Assembly: GCA_043808325.1 (NCBI GenBank)
Contig: JAZDEY010000052.1
Location: 1 to 27,884 of the forward strand
Direction of reading: 5' to 3'
DNA length: 27,884 bases
Origin: JAZDEY01 sp043808325 [NCBI: Candidatus Eiseniibacteriota bacterium]
GTDB taxonomy: Bacteria; Arandabacterota; Arandabacteria; Arandabacterales
Shown: positions 1-7,737 of the stretch, one piece after another
Layout: each line of letters begins with the position of its first letter
Numbering within the stretch: the stretch's first letter is position 1
Position numbers and translations under genes: made by a program
The notes under the pieces: generated by a model
Seen by the model: the letters and a program-made list of their open reading frames with translations, nothing else
The model's database searches: none
Told to the model about the DNA's origin: nothing

Positions 1-1
1 G

Positions 2-682
2 CAAGAACACACGAGACGCCCCAAGGCCCTATTCCGGCCAAAGTCCTTGCAGCTGCTCTTTGTACTGCTAACGCAGGAGGGGGCGCTGCATGAGACCGTA
101 CGTGCGTTGCAGGCAATGGCGGGGGTGTCGTTCGGACGGACGGCTTCGGCTATGAGAGAGCTGGTAGAAAGGGGCTACATTCGCAAGAGTGTCGGTCGGG
201 GATTCGAGTTCGTCGATAAGAAGGCTTTGCTGGAACAATGGGTAGCCAATTATGGAGAGCAACTCAGACCGAAGTTGGTCCTTGGTGATTACAAGATGCC
301 CCCGTCGATTGAGGACGACGCGCCGCGAATCATCCATGAAACCTTGGCCGCCAGGCCAGGTTCCTATGCCATCGGAGGAAGCCTTGCCGCGTACTTGCTG
401 ACAAAATACTATCGAGGGTACACAACTGAGATCTTCGTTCGTCCTGGAAATGCCGATCAGCTGAGAGAGAAGTTGAGACTCATCCCGGCCAAGGACTGCA
501 ATGTCACATTGTTCAACTTGTTCTCGCCGGAGGTAATCTACAGGGCGGCCACGACGCCTTATGCTGTTGCTCACCCTCTATTGGTTTATGCAGAACTCCT
601 TCATCATGGTGGTGATAGAGAGAAGGAGACGGCCAGGGTCATCTACGACGCATTTCTCAAGGCGCAATACGATGAGCCTTGA
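2..682 (+). CDS. AbiEi-like antitoxin of a type IV toxin-antitoxin pair (5' partial)
   Basis: The reading frame is open to the left edge of the window, so the true start is probably outside. A TTG at 47 is the first start-like codon but falls within the winged-helix region. The N-terminal ~60 residues look like a winged-helix DNA-binding domain (GVSFGRTASAMRELVERGYIR resembles a recognition helix plus wing). The rest resembles the C-terminal part of AbiEi antitoxins, ending with the family-like segment HPLLVYAELLHHGGDREKETA. In characterised AbiE systems this partner represses the operon and neutralises the nucleotidyltransferase toxin. The next gene starts 11 bases before this one stops, which implies translational coupling. 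Function is inferred from family resemblance and gene order. Confidence 0.65.
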   Translation, partial: QEHTRRPKALFRPKSLQLLFVLLTQEGALHETVRALQAMAGVSFGRTASAMRELVERGYIRKSVGRGFEFVDKKALLEQWVANYGEQLRPKLVLGDYKMPPSIEDDAPRIIHETLAARPGSYAIGGSLAAYLLTKYYRGYTTEIFVRPGNADQLREKLRLIPAKDCNVTLFNLFSPEVIYRAATTPYAVAHPLLVYAELLHHGGDREKETARVIYDAFLKAQYDEP

Positions 683-1469
683 TCCTGAAATCAGGGAAAC
701 ACTACTAAGGCTGGCTGATCTGTTTACGAAGAACAAGATTCAGTTCGTTCTGGTTGGTGCGATAGTACCCCAAGTTCTGATTGATCTGAAGGAAGCGAAC
801 GGCAAAGGCTACGGTTTCAGGGGAACCGTGGACGTGGATTGTGCTGTTGCCGTTGAGAGTTGGTCGGATTTCGATGATATCAAAGCGAAACTGGCTGCCG
901 CTGGGTTTGTGATGCGGGGAACCGGCTCCGAGCACCGGTTCTATGATGGAAGGATACCCGTGGACATCCTTCCGTACGGAGTGGGTTTGCTTCAAGACAA
1001 CATCCTCGTTTGGCCTCAATCTGGACGGAGGATGAATATGTCCGGCTTTGGCCGGCTGTTTGAGTTCGCGAAGCAGGAACGGATTGCTGAAGGCGTTTGG
1101 GTCCCGGTTGCCCCTGTCTCACTGGCAGTCTATTCGAAGATAATCGCCTTCCAGGATCGAATGGAGCCGACGGACTTGGCGGATATTGCGTACATGCTAG
1201 GTCACTACGAGGAGATAAGCGTTAGCGAGCGCAGGTTTGAAGCCGGCATACCCGGCGGCTTGACTTACGATGTTCGCGGCGCGTTTCTACTGGGTAGGGA
1301 GTTGAGACAGTACGTCTCACCTTCTGAGGTTCAACAAGTCAAATCCTTCTGTAACCTCATGGATGAGCCTGTGAGCGCCGCTGCAAGGGGAGGCATTCGA
1401 ATCGCCCGACTGCAGGTTTCGGAGTTCGCGGACCTGGTATCCGCCTTCAAGATGGGCCTCGGCATCTGA
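672..1469 (+). CDS. AbiEii-like nucleotidyltransferase (putative toxin)
   Basis: 265 residues from the ATG at 672, inside the end of the upstream AbiEi-like gene (11-base overlap). The open frame extends upstream to 561, but the overlap start fits coupled translation better. The sequence shows a polymerase-beta-type nucleotidyltransferase pattern: a G-containing helix start (LVGAIVPQ), the acidic pair in RGTVDVDCAV, and a third acid in RIPVDILPYG. AbiEii toxins transfer nucleotides to RNA targets and block growth until neutralised. The usual GG/GS of the first motif reads VGA here, so activity may be altered or the protein may belong to a neighbouring nucleotidyltransferase family. Family membership is likely; the toxin role is inferred from the pair arrangement. 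Confidence 0.62.
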   Translation: MSLDPEIRETLLRLADLFTKNKIQFVLVGAIVPQVLIDLKEANGKGYGFRGTVDVDCAVAVESWSDFDDIKAKLAAAGFVMRGTGSEHRFYDGRIPVDILPYGVGLLQDNILVWPQSGRRMNMSGFGRLFEFAKQERIAEGVWVPVAPVSLAVYSKIIAFQDRMEPTDLADIAYMLGHYEEISVSERRFEAGIPGGLTYDVRGAFLLGRELRQYVSPSEVQQVKSFCNLMDEPVSAAARGGIRIARLQVSEFADLVSAFKMGLGI

Positions 1470-1605
1470 TGATGATCCGCCTTCGGGATGCCGTCGCTTC
1501 CGTCATCAATGGCAAGTACGCTTTCACTATTAAGAGACCTCTGCCGTCAAGTGCTGCGCGACTGGGGGTGCAATCTTGATTTGTCTGAATTGACGGTTCC
1601 CTCCG
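1470..1605. other. Short intergenic region with a dispersed repeat and a hairpin
   Basis: No gene is seen. It carries one copy of a repeat (aatggcaagtacgctttcac at 1508-1527, with partial similarity to 1540) that recurs at 4428-4447. The convergent gene ends are separated by a small hairpin (tgacgg 1591-1596 pairing with ccgtca 1603-1608) that overlaps the stop codon of the minus-strand gene. Confidence 0.5.
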
Positions 1606-2832
1606 TCATTGATTCAAACCAAGCTCCCGGCCGAGAATCTTGTTGACGAATCTCTCGCCAAAGGTCTCGCTAGCGACCAGCTTGCGAATACGTTCAAGGG
1701 TCTCGGGCACACATCGCGCATTTTCGGCGGCTTTCATCGTGTGATCGTAGGCCGCCCGGACATCCACACCGGTGATTTCATAGCCATAACCCTCAACCAG
1801 CCATCGAAGCGATGCCATACCGGCTTCAACGGCAAATTGAGGCTCGCTCGCTGCCATATCCCGCGCCGCCCGGGTGAGTGTCTTTGGATCACAAGGAGTG
1901 CGGTTGGCCAATTCGCTTGCTGCACCGTAGAGCCCCGCGGACTTGGCCGCAGCGAACCACTTGCCTTCATCGCCCGGAGTACTGGCAACAAGATCACGGA
2001 GGACGACAGCCGGATCCTTGTGCGGGTATTTCCTGGCGACGGCCCGAAATGCCGCCAGGTAGGTCGCTCTCTGATTTGCCTCAATGGCATAGCGGCCATA
2101 AGCTTCTTCAGCCATACCGCTTGAAAGCAGGATTTCTTCGCAGGTCTGTGCGATCTCGATCGGGTTTTGGTTCAGTCCGCGCGAGGCCTCGGCGTATCGA
2201 ATTGCCTCGGCCTTCTTGCCCATAGCCACGAGGGCTTTCACACCCCACTTCCGATCGCCCCAGAACTTGTGAGGCGCGAGTTCGAGCAATTCCAAGATCT
2301 CGTCATTCCGTCCGGCCCGGAGCAGGGCGCTCAAACAGGCTGCCGTCCCCTTGAAATAGCCGCCCGGCTCCCGATTCGGGCCCCATACCCTCCGTAAGAT
2401 ATCGGCGAACTCATCCGCCCATCGCGAGGCCCGTTCAGGGGTTACGCACAGTTCTCCCCAATAGTCGGGAAGGTGCTCGATGTAGGGGATATCATCGTCC
2501 TCCACGGCCCGCCAGAGGCGTTCGAGCCACCTGTCGCGCAGGGTGTCGTCAGCCGGTGCTCCGGCGATGACCGGCACCAGCGCGTCGATGGCATGGCTTA
2601 CTGCCGTACCAATGGCACCCGACGAGCTGTCCACCGGCTCAATTGCCGGCGACAATCTTTCGAGGAACACCACGGCGCCCTCACCACCCAGGACGGGATC
2701 CTTCCGGGCCGCCTTATTGATCTCCGATACAGCTTCCTTGATTCGGCCGATCGGCGGCTGCGAGCGCCATCCAAAGGCGTGCCGCCTGAAGCGCGGGAGA
2801 AATGTCCACTTGTGCTTGGAACAGGAAACCAA
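1606..2832 (-). CDS. Conserved hypothetical alpha-helical (TPR/HEAT-like) protein
   Basis: 408 residues, rich in Ala, Leu, Glu and Arg, with repeated amphipathic helices of the TPR/HEAT kind (for example KAEAIRYAEASRGLNQNP and AAFRAVARKYPHKDPA). I see no catalytic motif, signal peptide or membrane segment, so a cytoplasmic scaffold or binding protein is the safest description. The start is a TTG, but the minus strand carries a strong AAGGAGG ribosome site (about 2839-2845) six bases upstream, which fixes it. The gene is divergent from the downstream ATPase gene. I recognise it as the kind of conserved hypothetical protein found sporadically in Proteobacteria and other phyla, but I know of no function. 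Confidence 0.72.
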   Translation of the reverse strand: MVSCSKHKWTFLPRFRRHAFGWRSQPPIGRIKEAVSEINKAARKDPVLGGEGAVVFLERLSPAIEPVDSSSGAIGTAVSHAIDALVPVIAGAPADDTLRDRWLERLWRAVEDDDIPYIEHLPDYWGELCVTPERASRWADEFADILRRVWGPNREPGGYFKGTAACLSALLRAGRNDEILELLELAPHKFWGDRKWGVKALVAMGKKAEAIRYAEASRGLNQNPIEIAQTCEEILLSSGMAEEAYGRYAIEANQRATYLAAFRAVARKYPHKDPAVVLRDLVASTPGDEGKWFAAAKSAGLYGAASELANRTPCDPKTLTRAARDMAASEPQFAVEAGMASLRWLVEGYGYEITGVDVRAAYDHTMKAAENARCVPETLERIRKLVASETFGERFVNKILGRELGLNQ

Positions 2833-2850
2833 CGTTCCCCTCCTTAGAAG

Positions 2851-2876
2851 GCGATGTCAACGGACAGCGATGTCAA
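2851..2876. repeat. Direct repeat pair in the divergent promoter region
   Basis: The decamer gcgatgtcaa occurs at 2851-2860 and again at 2867-2876, 16 bases apart, just upstream of the minus-strand gene. On the minus strand each copy contains TTGACA. A regulator site or alternative -35 elements are possible; no convincing -10 was found for either. Confidence 0.35.
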
Positions 2877-2992
2877 TGGCCGACGGGAGTCCCTAACCCC
2901 GCACTCCAATATCATACCGTCTTTTGTATCTTCCACAAGGTGACAATCAAGATAGATCCGGGGGCGCTTCTCGCCGCTCTCCATAATTGTCC

Positions 2993-3021
2993 TTTACAAG
3001 AGGATGAATATGGCCGATACT
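2993..3021 (+). promoter_or_regulatory. Candidate sigma70-type promoter for the ATPase gene
   Basis: TTTACA (2993-2998), a 17-base spacer and GATACT (3016-3021). The predicted start near 3028 would leave a very short leader of about 13 bases before the ATG at 3041. It was read by eye only. Confidence 0.35.
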
Positions 3022-3040
3022 GTCCTTGGAGGAAGGACAA

Positions 3041-4354
3041 ATGCGAGAACTGATCAGACAGAAAATCGTGGACTCCTTGGCGGCGCCGCTGCCTGAGTTC
3101 ACGCGCCGGGATATTCGCCTGCCCCGGGTGCGTGGGAAGGCCATCGCAGTCATAGGCATGCGCCGCACCGGCAAGACAACATTCATGTGGCAAGTGATGG
3201 CTGACCGTTTGACTCAGGGAACAGCGCGGGAGGGGCTGCTGTATTTCAGCTTCGAGGATGAGCGGCTCGCGGGCATGGAGGGCGCCGATCTGGGGCTTGT
3301 CGTGGAGGAATACTATCGGCTTCACCCTGAGTGGCGAGACCGGCGGCGAGCGGTTTTTCTCCTTGATGAAATCCAGAACGTGCCCAACTGGGAGGCCTTC
3401 GCGCGGAGACTGCTTGACACCGAGCGTGTCGAGCTTCTTCTCTCAGGTTCGTCGGCCCGCCTGCTAAGCCGCGAGGTAGCTACGAGTATGAGGGGCCGGG
3501 CGATGGAGGTGCTGGTTCATCCTTTCAGTTTCCGTGAGTGCCTGCGCCATTCCGAGCGCGAACCTGAGCGCGAGACCGATCGGCTTCCTAAGGCAGCTCG
3601 GTCGGCACTCGACAAGGCACTCCGGGATTACCTCGAAGGCGGTGGCTTTCCGGAAGCTCAAGGGGTTGCTGTGCGGGACCGCTTCGAGCTGCTGCGAGGT
3701 TATGTTGACGTGGTACTTCTGCGGGACGTGGTGGAGCGCCATGGGGTCTCCCAGCCCGTGGCGCTGCGTTGGATGGCGCGCCACCTGCTGGGTAACGCTG
3801 CGGGATCCTTCAGCATTCATAAGTTCCACCGCGACCTCAAGAGTCAGGGTGTCCCGGTGGGCAAAGACACCCTCCATGCTTACCTGGCTTGGCTGGAGGA
3901 TGCCTTCTTGATCCGGACTGTGTCAGTGGCTTCCCGGTCGGAGCGGCGGCGGATGGTAAATCCACGCAAGGTCTATCCGATCGATCCTGGACTGATCCCG
4001 GTGTTCGATCGCTCGGGGGGAACCGACCTAGGTCATGCTCTCGAGACCTGCGTGTACTTGGAACTTGAGCGGCGGGGTGCCGAGATAGCCTATGTGCGGA
4101 CGGCAGATGGATTCGAAGTTGACTTCCTGGCACGGTACCCGGGTGGCACGGAGGAGCTGATACAAGTCTGTGCCGACCTGGACGCCCCTGAAGCACGTGA
4201 GCGGGAGAGCCGTGCCCTCGTGGAGGCAGCACGAGAACACCCCAGGGCCAGCCTTCATCTGATAGTGCTTCAGCCGGAGACGGCACGTGAGATGCCGCGG
4301 AAAGTTGCCTTGCACTGGGCGCCGGCATGGCTTCTGGCAGACGGGCGAATGTAG
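3041..4354 (+). CDS. AAA ATPase with DUF4143 domain
   Basis: 437 residues from the ATG at 3041, preceded by GGAGG (3028-3032) at eight-base spacing. A TTG at 3026 is in frame but overlaps this ribosome site. The Walker A motif GMRRTGKTT lies near residue 43, Walker B is VFLLDEIQN and a sensor-like segment is LLLSGSSARLL; together these define the AAA_14 domain. The C-terminal ~170 residues (DYLEGGGFPEAQ onward, with a PD-(D/E)XK-like region EVDFLARY) match the DUF4143 domain that usually follows it. The family is widespread, often laterally transferred, and its physiological role is uncertain. It is presumably cytoplasmic. The neighbouring AbiE-like pair makes an accessory or defence-associated context plausible, but that is inference. 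Confidence 0.88.
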   Translation: MRELIRQKIVDSLAAPLPEFTRRDIRLPRVRGKAIAVIGMRRTGKTTFMWQVMADRLTQGTAREGLLYFSFEDERLAGMEGADLGLVVEEYYRLHPEWRDRRRAVFLLDEIQNVPNWEAFARRLLDTERVELLLSGSSARLLSREVATSMRGRAMEVLVHPFSFRECLRHSEREPERETDRLPKAARSALDKALRDYLEGGGFPEAQGVAVRDRFELLRGYVDVVLLRDVVERHGVSQPVALRWMARHLLGNAAGSFSIHKFHRDLKSQGVPVGKDTLHAYLAWLEDAFLIRTVSVASRSERRRMVNPRKVYPIDPGLIPVFDRSGGTDLGHALETCVYLELERRGAEIAYVRTADGFEVDFLARYPGGTEELIQVCADLDAPEARERESRALVEAAREHPRASLHLIVLQPETAREMPRKVALHWAPAWLLADGRM

Positions 4355-4373
4355 GAGTCTCGGTGTGACTTGT

Positions 4374-4391
4374 GCAGCCATCTATGGCTGC
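4374..4391 (+). terminator. Hairpin after the ATPase gene, possible terminator
   Basis: A perfect 7-bp stem (gcagcca / tggctgc) with a four-base loop lies 20 bases after the stop codon. Only a short T-containing tail (catttacc) follows, so a Rho-independent terminator is weakly supported. Confidence 0.4.
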
Positions 4392-4402
4392 CATTTACCG
4401 AA

Positions 4403-4447
4403 AGCATACTTGACAGATGGGCGTCCAAATGGCAAGTACGCTTTCAC
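4403..4447. repeat. Inverted repeat containing the second copy of the dispersed element
   Basis: gaaagcatacttgaca on the left pairs with tggcaagtacgctttc on the right with two mismatches in sixteen, giving a hairpin with a loop of about a dozen bases. The right arm is the same sequence as at 1508-1527. It could be a small palindromic mobile element or a terminator-like structure. Confidence 0.55.
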
Positions 4448-4483
4448 GATTGGGGGACCTCAGCCCCTCGCGCCTCTAATCAC

Positions 4484-4511
4484 TTGACTCCCCGCCCGCA
4501 TGCAGTAGACT
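4484..4511 (+). promoter_or_regulatory. Candidate promoter of the pyrimidine-degradation operon
   Basis: TTGACT (4484-4489), a 16-base spacer and TAGACT (4506-4511). It implies a leader of about 200 bases before mmsA. The leader contains a tandem 16-base repeat and a flanking stem, described separately. Confidence 0.45.
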
Positions 4512-4512
4512 A

Positions 4513-4583
4513 GTCGCGGCTATTCACAGCCTCAGGTGTTGAGACGTCCTCGGGGTGAGATGTCCTTGGGGAAATGCCGCGAC
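4513..4583 (+). promoter_or_regulatory. Structured leader element with tandem 16-base repeats
   Basis: gtcgcggc (4513-4520) can pair with gccgcgac (4576-4583). Between them are two adjacent copies of tgaga(c/t)gtcct(c/t)gggg (4540-4555 and 4556-4571). This may be an operator or an RNA structure controlling the operon. I do not recognise it as a known riboswitch. The remaining leader to 4723 has no gene. Confidence 0.35.
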
Positions 4584-4723
4584 AGCCAATAGCCAAGAAG
4601 AGAGACTCCAAAGGGGGGGACCCCAAACGCGCGGCACCACAAGAATCGCTGGATTCTTACGAGCCGGATTCTGGTAACCCACGTGACCACTTTGGCGGTT
4701 AGCACTGGAGGGACTGACGAGCG

Positions 4724-6181
4724 ATGAGTATCAAGCTAGTGCGCAATTATGTCAACGGCGATTGGGTTCAGTCCGAATCGAAAGAGATACTTGATATCAC
4801 AAATCCCTCTACTGGTGAGATGATTGGGCGCGTCCCTCTTTCCACATCCAGTGAAGCCGACCGGGCAGTCGAAGCTGCCAAGGAAGCGTTCTGGGAGTGG
4901 CGGACGACACCGCCGGTGGCAAGAGCCCAGTACTTCTTCAGGCTAAAGGACGTATTGGAGAGAAGGTTCGAGGATGTGGTGCGGGTTACCTCTCTTGACG
5001 CGGGTAAGACGCTCGATGAATCCCGGGGAGAGCTGAGACGGGCAATCGAGATGGTCGAGGCGGCTTGTGGAATCCCAAGTCTCATGATGGGCAGCAGTCT
5101 TGAGGATGTGTCGAACAATATAGATTGCACCTCAACGAGGCAACCTCTCGGGGTCTTTGCAGCGATAACGCCATACAATTTCCCGACAATGGTCCCATTC
5201 TGGTTTTGGCCGTTTGCCGTTGCCTGCGGTAACACTTTTGTCGTCAAACCGTCGGAGCAGGATCCGCTGACCCAACAATTGATCTTTGAATTGATCGCTG
5301 ACGAGGTCGACTTTCCTCCGGGTGTGGTCAACCTGGTCAATGGGGGAAAGCAAAGTGTTGATGCCATCCTTGAGAACCCCGACGTCAAGGGAGTATCCTT
5401 TGTTGGGTCCAGCAAGGTTGCGAGAATCGTGTATAAGAAATGCGGCGAGACCGGCAAACGTGCTCAATGCTTGGGCGGGGCGAAGAACTTCGTGGTGGCA
5501 ATGCCCGATGCCAGCCTCGAGGCGACCGTGCCGGCGATCATTCATGCTGCCTATGGATGTGCCGGACAGAGATGCCTTTCAGCGAGTGTCGTTATTGCGG
5601 TCGGTGATATCTATGAACCTCTGAAGGACGCGCTTCTTAAGGCTGCCCGGACGATCAGGGTAGGACCCGGTACTGAGGAAAACATTCAGATGGGACCCGT
5701 GATTTCAATGGAACACAGAAAGCGGGTGCTTTCATATATTGAGAAAGGGATTGAAGAAGGGGCCAGACTCCTCCTGGATGGCAGGCAGATAGAAATCAGT
5801 GGAGGCACAGGAGGCTTCTTCATAGGTCCCACGATCTTTGACGGCCTCACCACCGATATGATCATTGCCAATGAAGAGATATTCGGTCCGGTACTGGGCA
5901 TCATACGCGTAGATGACCTTGATCAAGCCATCGATGTCATCCGTGAGAACCCCTACGGCAACGCTACCTCCATATTCACCGCAAGCGGAAAATGGGCGCG
6001 CGAATTCACCTATAGAGCCGAGTGCAGTATGATGGGCATCAATGTAGGAGTCGCCGCCCCTATGGCATTCTTCCCATTCGGGGGAACGAAAGGCTCATTC
6101 TTCGGGGATGTCAAAGCGCACGGACGCGAGGTCATAGATTTCTTCACCGACAAGAAGGTGATTATCACCCGGTGGATATGA
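4724..6181 (+). CDS. mmsA: CoA-acylating (methyl)malonate-semialdehyde dehydrogenase
   Basis: 485 residues, the normal length for this aldehyde dehydrogenase branch. The catalytic cysteine is C284 in GQRCLS. The general-base glutamate of hydrolytic ALDHs is replaced in CLGGAKN (residues 249-255), as in the CoA-dependent MmsA group, and the cofactor-binding region SFVGSSKVAR is present. The enzyme oxidises malonate semialdehyde or methylmalonate semialdehyde with NAD+ and CoA to acetyl-CoA or propionyl-CoA plus CO2. As first gene of the operon it would complete degradation of beta-alanine or beta-aminoisobutyrate coming from uracil or thymine. A GGAGGG ribosome site lies at about 4707, roughly ten bases before the ATG. 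Cytoplasmic. Confidence 0.93.
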   Translation: MSIKLVRNYVNGDWVQSESKEILDITNPSTGEMIGRVPLSTSSEADRAVEAAKEAFWEWRTTPPVARAQYFFRLKDVLERRFEDVVRVTSLDAGKTLDESRGELRRAIEMVEAACGIPSLMMGSSLEDVSNNIDCTSTRQPLGVFAAITPYNFPTMVPFWFWPFAVACGNTFVVKPSEQDPLTQQLIFELIADEVDFPPGVVNLVNGGKQSVDAILENPDVKGVSFVGSSKVARIVYKKCGETGKRAQCLGGAKNFVVAMPDASLEATVPAIIHAAYGCAGQRCLSASVVIAVGDIYEPLKDALLKAARTIRVGPGTEENIQMGPVISMEHRKRVLSYIEKGIEEGARLLLDGRQIEISGGTGGFFIGPTIFDGLTTDMIIANEEIFGPVLGIIRVDDLDQAIDVIRENPYGNATSIFTASGKWAREFTYRAECSMMGINVGVAAPMAFFPFGGTKGSFFGDVKAHGREVIDFFTDKKVIITRWI

Positions 6182-6182
6182 G

Positions 6183-6290
6183 CAGCAGATAGCAGAAGCA
6201 GATGAGACAAGCAGATACGAGACGCAGGTGTGATAATCTGATACGAGAAGTGGGTACGGGAACTGGATGTGTGAAGTAAGAGGAGGCGGG
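6183..6290 (+). repeat. Degenerate purine-rich repeats in the operon spacer
   Basis: The 109-base gap between mmsA and the next gene consists of imperfect reiterations of units such as agcagata, gcagatgagaca and agatacgaga. No gene is present. It ends in the ribosome site AGGAGG just before the ATG at 6291. Confidence 0.5.
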
Positions 6291-6743
6291 ATGGAACTCT
6301 CCACCTTCGGTGCGATCCTGAAATTCGCAATGGACCAGGAAAAGGACATCGGGGATATAGTGCGAAGCGCGGGTAGCAATGAGGGTGGCACGAGAGAACT
6401 ATCGCCTTTCCGGGAGCTGACCGACCGGATCGTATCGGATAGTAAGAGAACTGGCGATCTTTTGGAAAGAACGCGCCGCCAGGGCATCAACGAGGTCATT
6501 TTGCACGCCGTCACGGGCATTGACAGTGATAACTACCGCGTCGAGCCCCTTCCCGCCGGGGAATTGACTGCCCGTGAATTCGGGGAGTATCTCGCGGGCA
6601 CCTTTGGCAGGATTGCCGCTTTCTATGGTGATGCTGCATCCAGGGTCTCCAACCCGGAAGCAGCGAGAATCTTCAACCGGCTCGCCACACAGAGACTCAA
6701 GCTGAGAGACGACATCAAGGAGTACCTATCCAGCCTGAAATAG
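6291..6743 (+). CDS. Small ferritin-like (rubrerythrin-type helical) protein of unknown role
   Basis: 150 residues from the ATG at 6291, chosen because AGGAGG lies just upstream; the ATG at 6267 precedes that site. The protein is helical throughout and has the pattern of ferritin-like rubrerythrin relatives: a first helix FGAILKFAMDQEKDI, a central LLERTRRQGINEVILHAVTGID, and a last helix pair AAFYGDAASRVSNPEAARIF. Several carboxylate positions expected to bind iron seem to be lost (GRIAAFYGD), so it may be a non-catalytic scaffold. It has no signal peptide or membrane segment. Its position within the pyrimidine-degradation operon suggests a link to that pathway, but no function can be assigned. 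Confidence 0.72.
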   Translation: MELSTFGAILKFAMDQEKDIGDIVRSAGSNEGGTRELSPFRELTDRIVSDSKRTGDLLERTRRQGINEVILHAVTGIDSDNYRVEPLPAGELTAREFGEYLAGTFGRIAAFYGDAASRVSNPEAARIFNRLATQRLKLRDDIKEYLSSLK

Positions 6744-6748
6744 AAACC

Positions 6749-6811
6749 TGAAATGGAGACCAGAAGTAGAAGCGTGAAACAGACACGTGAAATGGAAGTC
6801 CGAAGTAGAAA
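6749..6811 (+). repeat. Degenerate direct repeats before the amidohydrolase gene
   Basis: tgaaatgga...gaagtagaa occurs at 6749-6772 and again at 6788-6811, 39 bases apart, with shorter related units (cctgaaata, cctgaaatgg) at the left edge. The purine-rich style resembles the spacer before the preceding gene. Confidence 0.5.
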
Positions 6812-6832
6812 GAAGTGGAAAAAGGAGAAGTT

Positions 6833-7708
6833 ATGGGACGGATAGTTAAGAGCGGCTTGATCCAGTGCTCGCTTCCAGTTCATGAGGGTGAGGCTTCACC
6901 CGAAGAGATCAAGAAACGGATGTTCGAAAAACACATCCCCTTCATTGAGGAGGCCGGCAGAAAAGGAGTCCAAATCCTTTGCCTCCAGGAGATATTCAAT
7001 ACCCCGTATTTCTGTCCATCCCAGGATGCCAAGTGGTACAAGACAGCCGAGAGAATCCCCGGAGGACCCACGGTCGGGGCATTGAAGGAATATTCAAAGA
7101 AATATCAGATGGTTATCATCGTCCCGATTTATGAAGAGGCCATGACAGGAGTATACTACAACTCAGCCGCCGTAATCGATGCTGACGGTGAATACCTGGG
7201 GACATATCGGAAGATCCATATACCTCACGTGGCGGGGTTCTGGGAGAAGTTCTTCTTTAAACCGGGAAACCTGGGGTATCCTACCTTCAAGACCCGTTAT
7301 GGATGCATAGGAGTCTATATCTGTTACGATCGTCACTTCCCCGAGGGAGCACGGCTCCTGGCACTCAACGGAGCCGAAATCGTTTACAACCCCTCAGCAA
7401 CGGTTGCAGGCCTCTCCAGACATCTCTGGAAACTGGAACAGCCGGCTCATGCGGTTGCCAATGGGTACTTCATGGGTTGCATCAATAGAGTCGGCGAGGA
7501 AAAACCCTGGAATATAGGGAGATTCTACGGGACAAGCTACTTCGTAAATCCAAGAGGGGAAATAGTTGCTGAGGCGAGTGAGGATAAGGATGAGCTTCTT
7601 GTAGCAGACCTGGACCTGGATAAGATAAGAGAAGTGCGGGACGCATGGCAGTTCTTCCGGGATAGAAGACCGGAGACCTACAAAGATATGGTGCTTCTGC
7701 TCCCGTGA
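6833..7708 (+). CDS. Beta-ureidopropionase (N-carbamoyl-beta-alanine amidohydrolase), nitrilase superfamily
   Basis: 291 residues from the ATG at 6833, which has AAAAGGAG upstream; a GTG at 6815 overlaps that site. The carbon-nitrogen hydrolase triad is visible: E53 in CLQEIF, K127 in YRKIHIP and C164 in YICYDRHFPEGAR. The enzyme hydrolyses N-carbamoyl-beta-alanine (or the beta-aminoisobutyrate analogue) to the beta-amino acid, CO2 and ammonia, the third step of reductive pyrimidine degradation. The adjacent dihydropyrimidinase gene supports this substrate over related N-carbamylputrescine or nitrile substrates, which the sequence alone cannot exclude. Cytoplasmic, and members of the family are usually oligomeric. 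Confidence 0.88.
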   Translation: MGRIVKSGLIQCSLPVHEGEASPEEIKKRMFEKHIPFIEEAGRKGVQILCLQEIFNTPYFCPSQDAKWYKTAERIPGGPTVGALKEYSKKYQMVIIVPIYEEAMTGVYYNSAAVIDADGEYLGTYRKIHIPHVAGFWEKFFFKPGNLGYPTFKTRYGCIGVYICYDRHFPEGARLLALNGAEIVYNPSATVAGLSRHLWKLEQPAHAVANGYFMGCINRVGEEKPWNIGRFYGTSYFVNPRGEIVAEASEDKDELLVADLDLDKIREVRDAWQFFRDRRPETYKDMVLLLP

Positions 7709-7737
7709 ACCGGAGAGCGTAAGCTCAGGGAGATACG

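Noticed and set aside
68-574. Minus-strand open frame opposite the AbiEi-like gene
   Set aside because: It is a shadow of the coding strand with no ribosome site and no family-like sequence.
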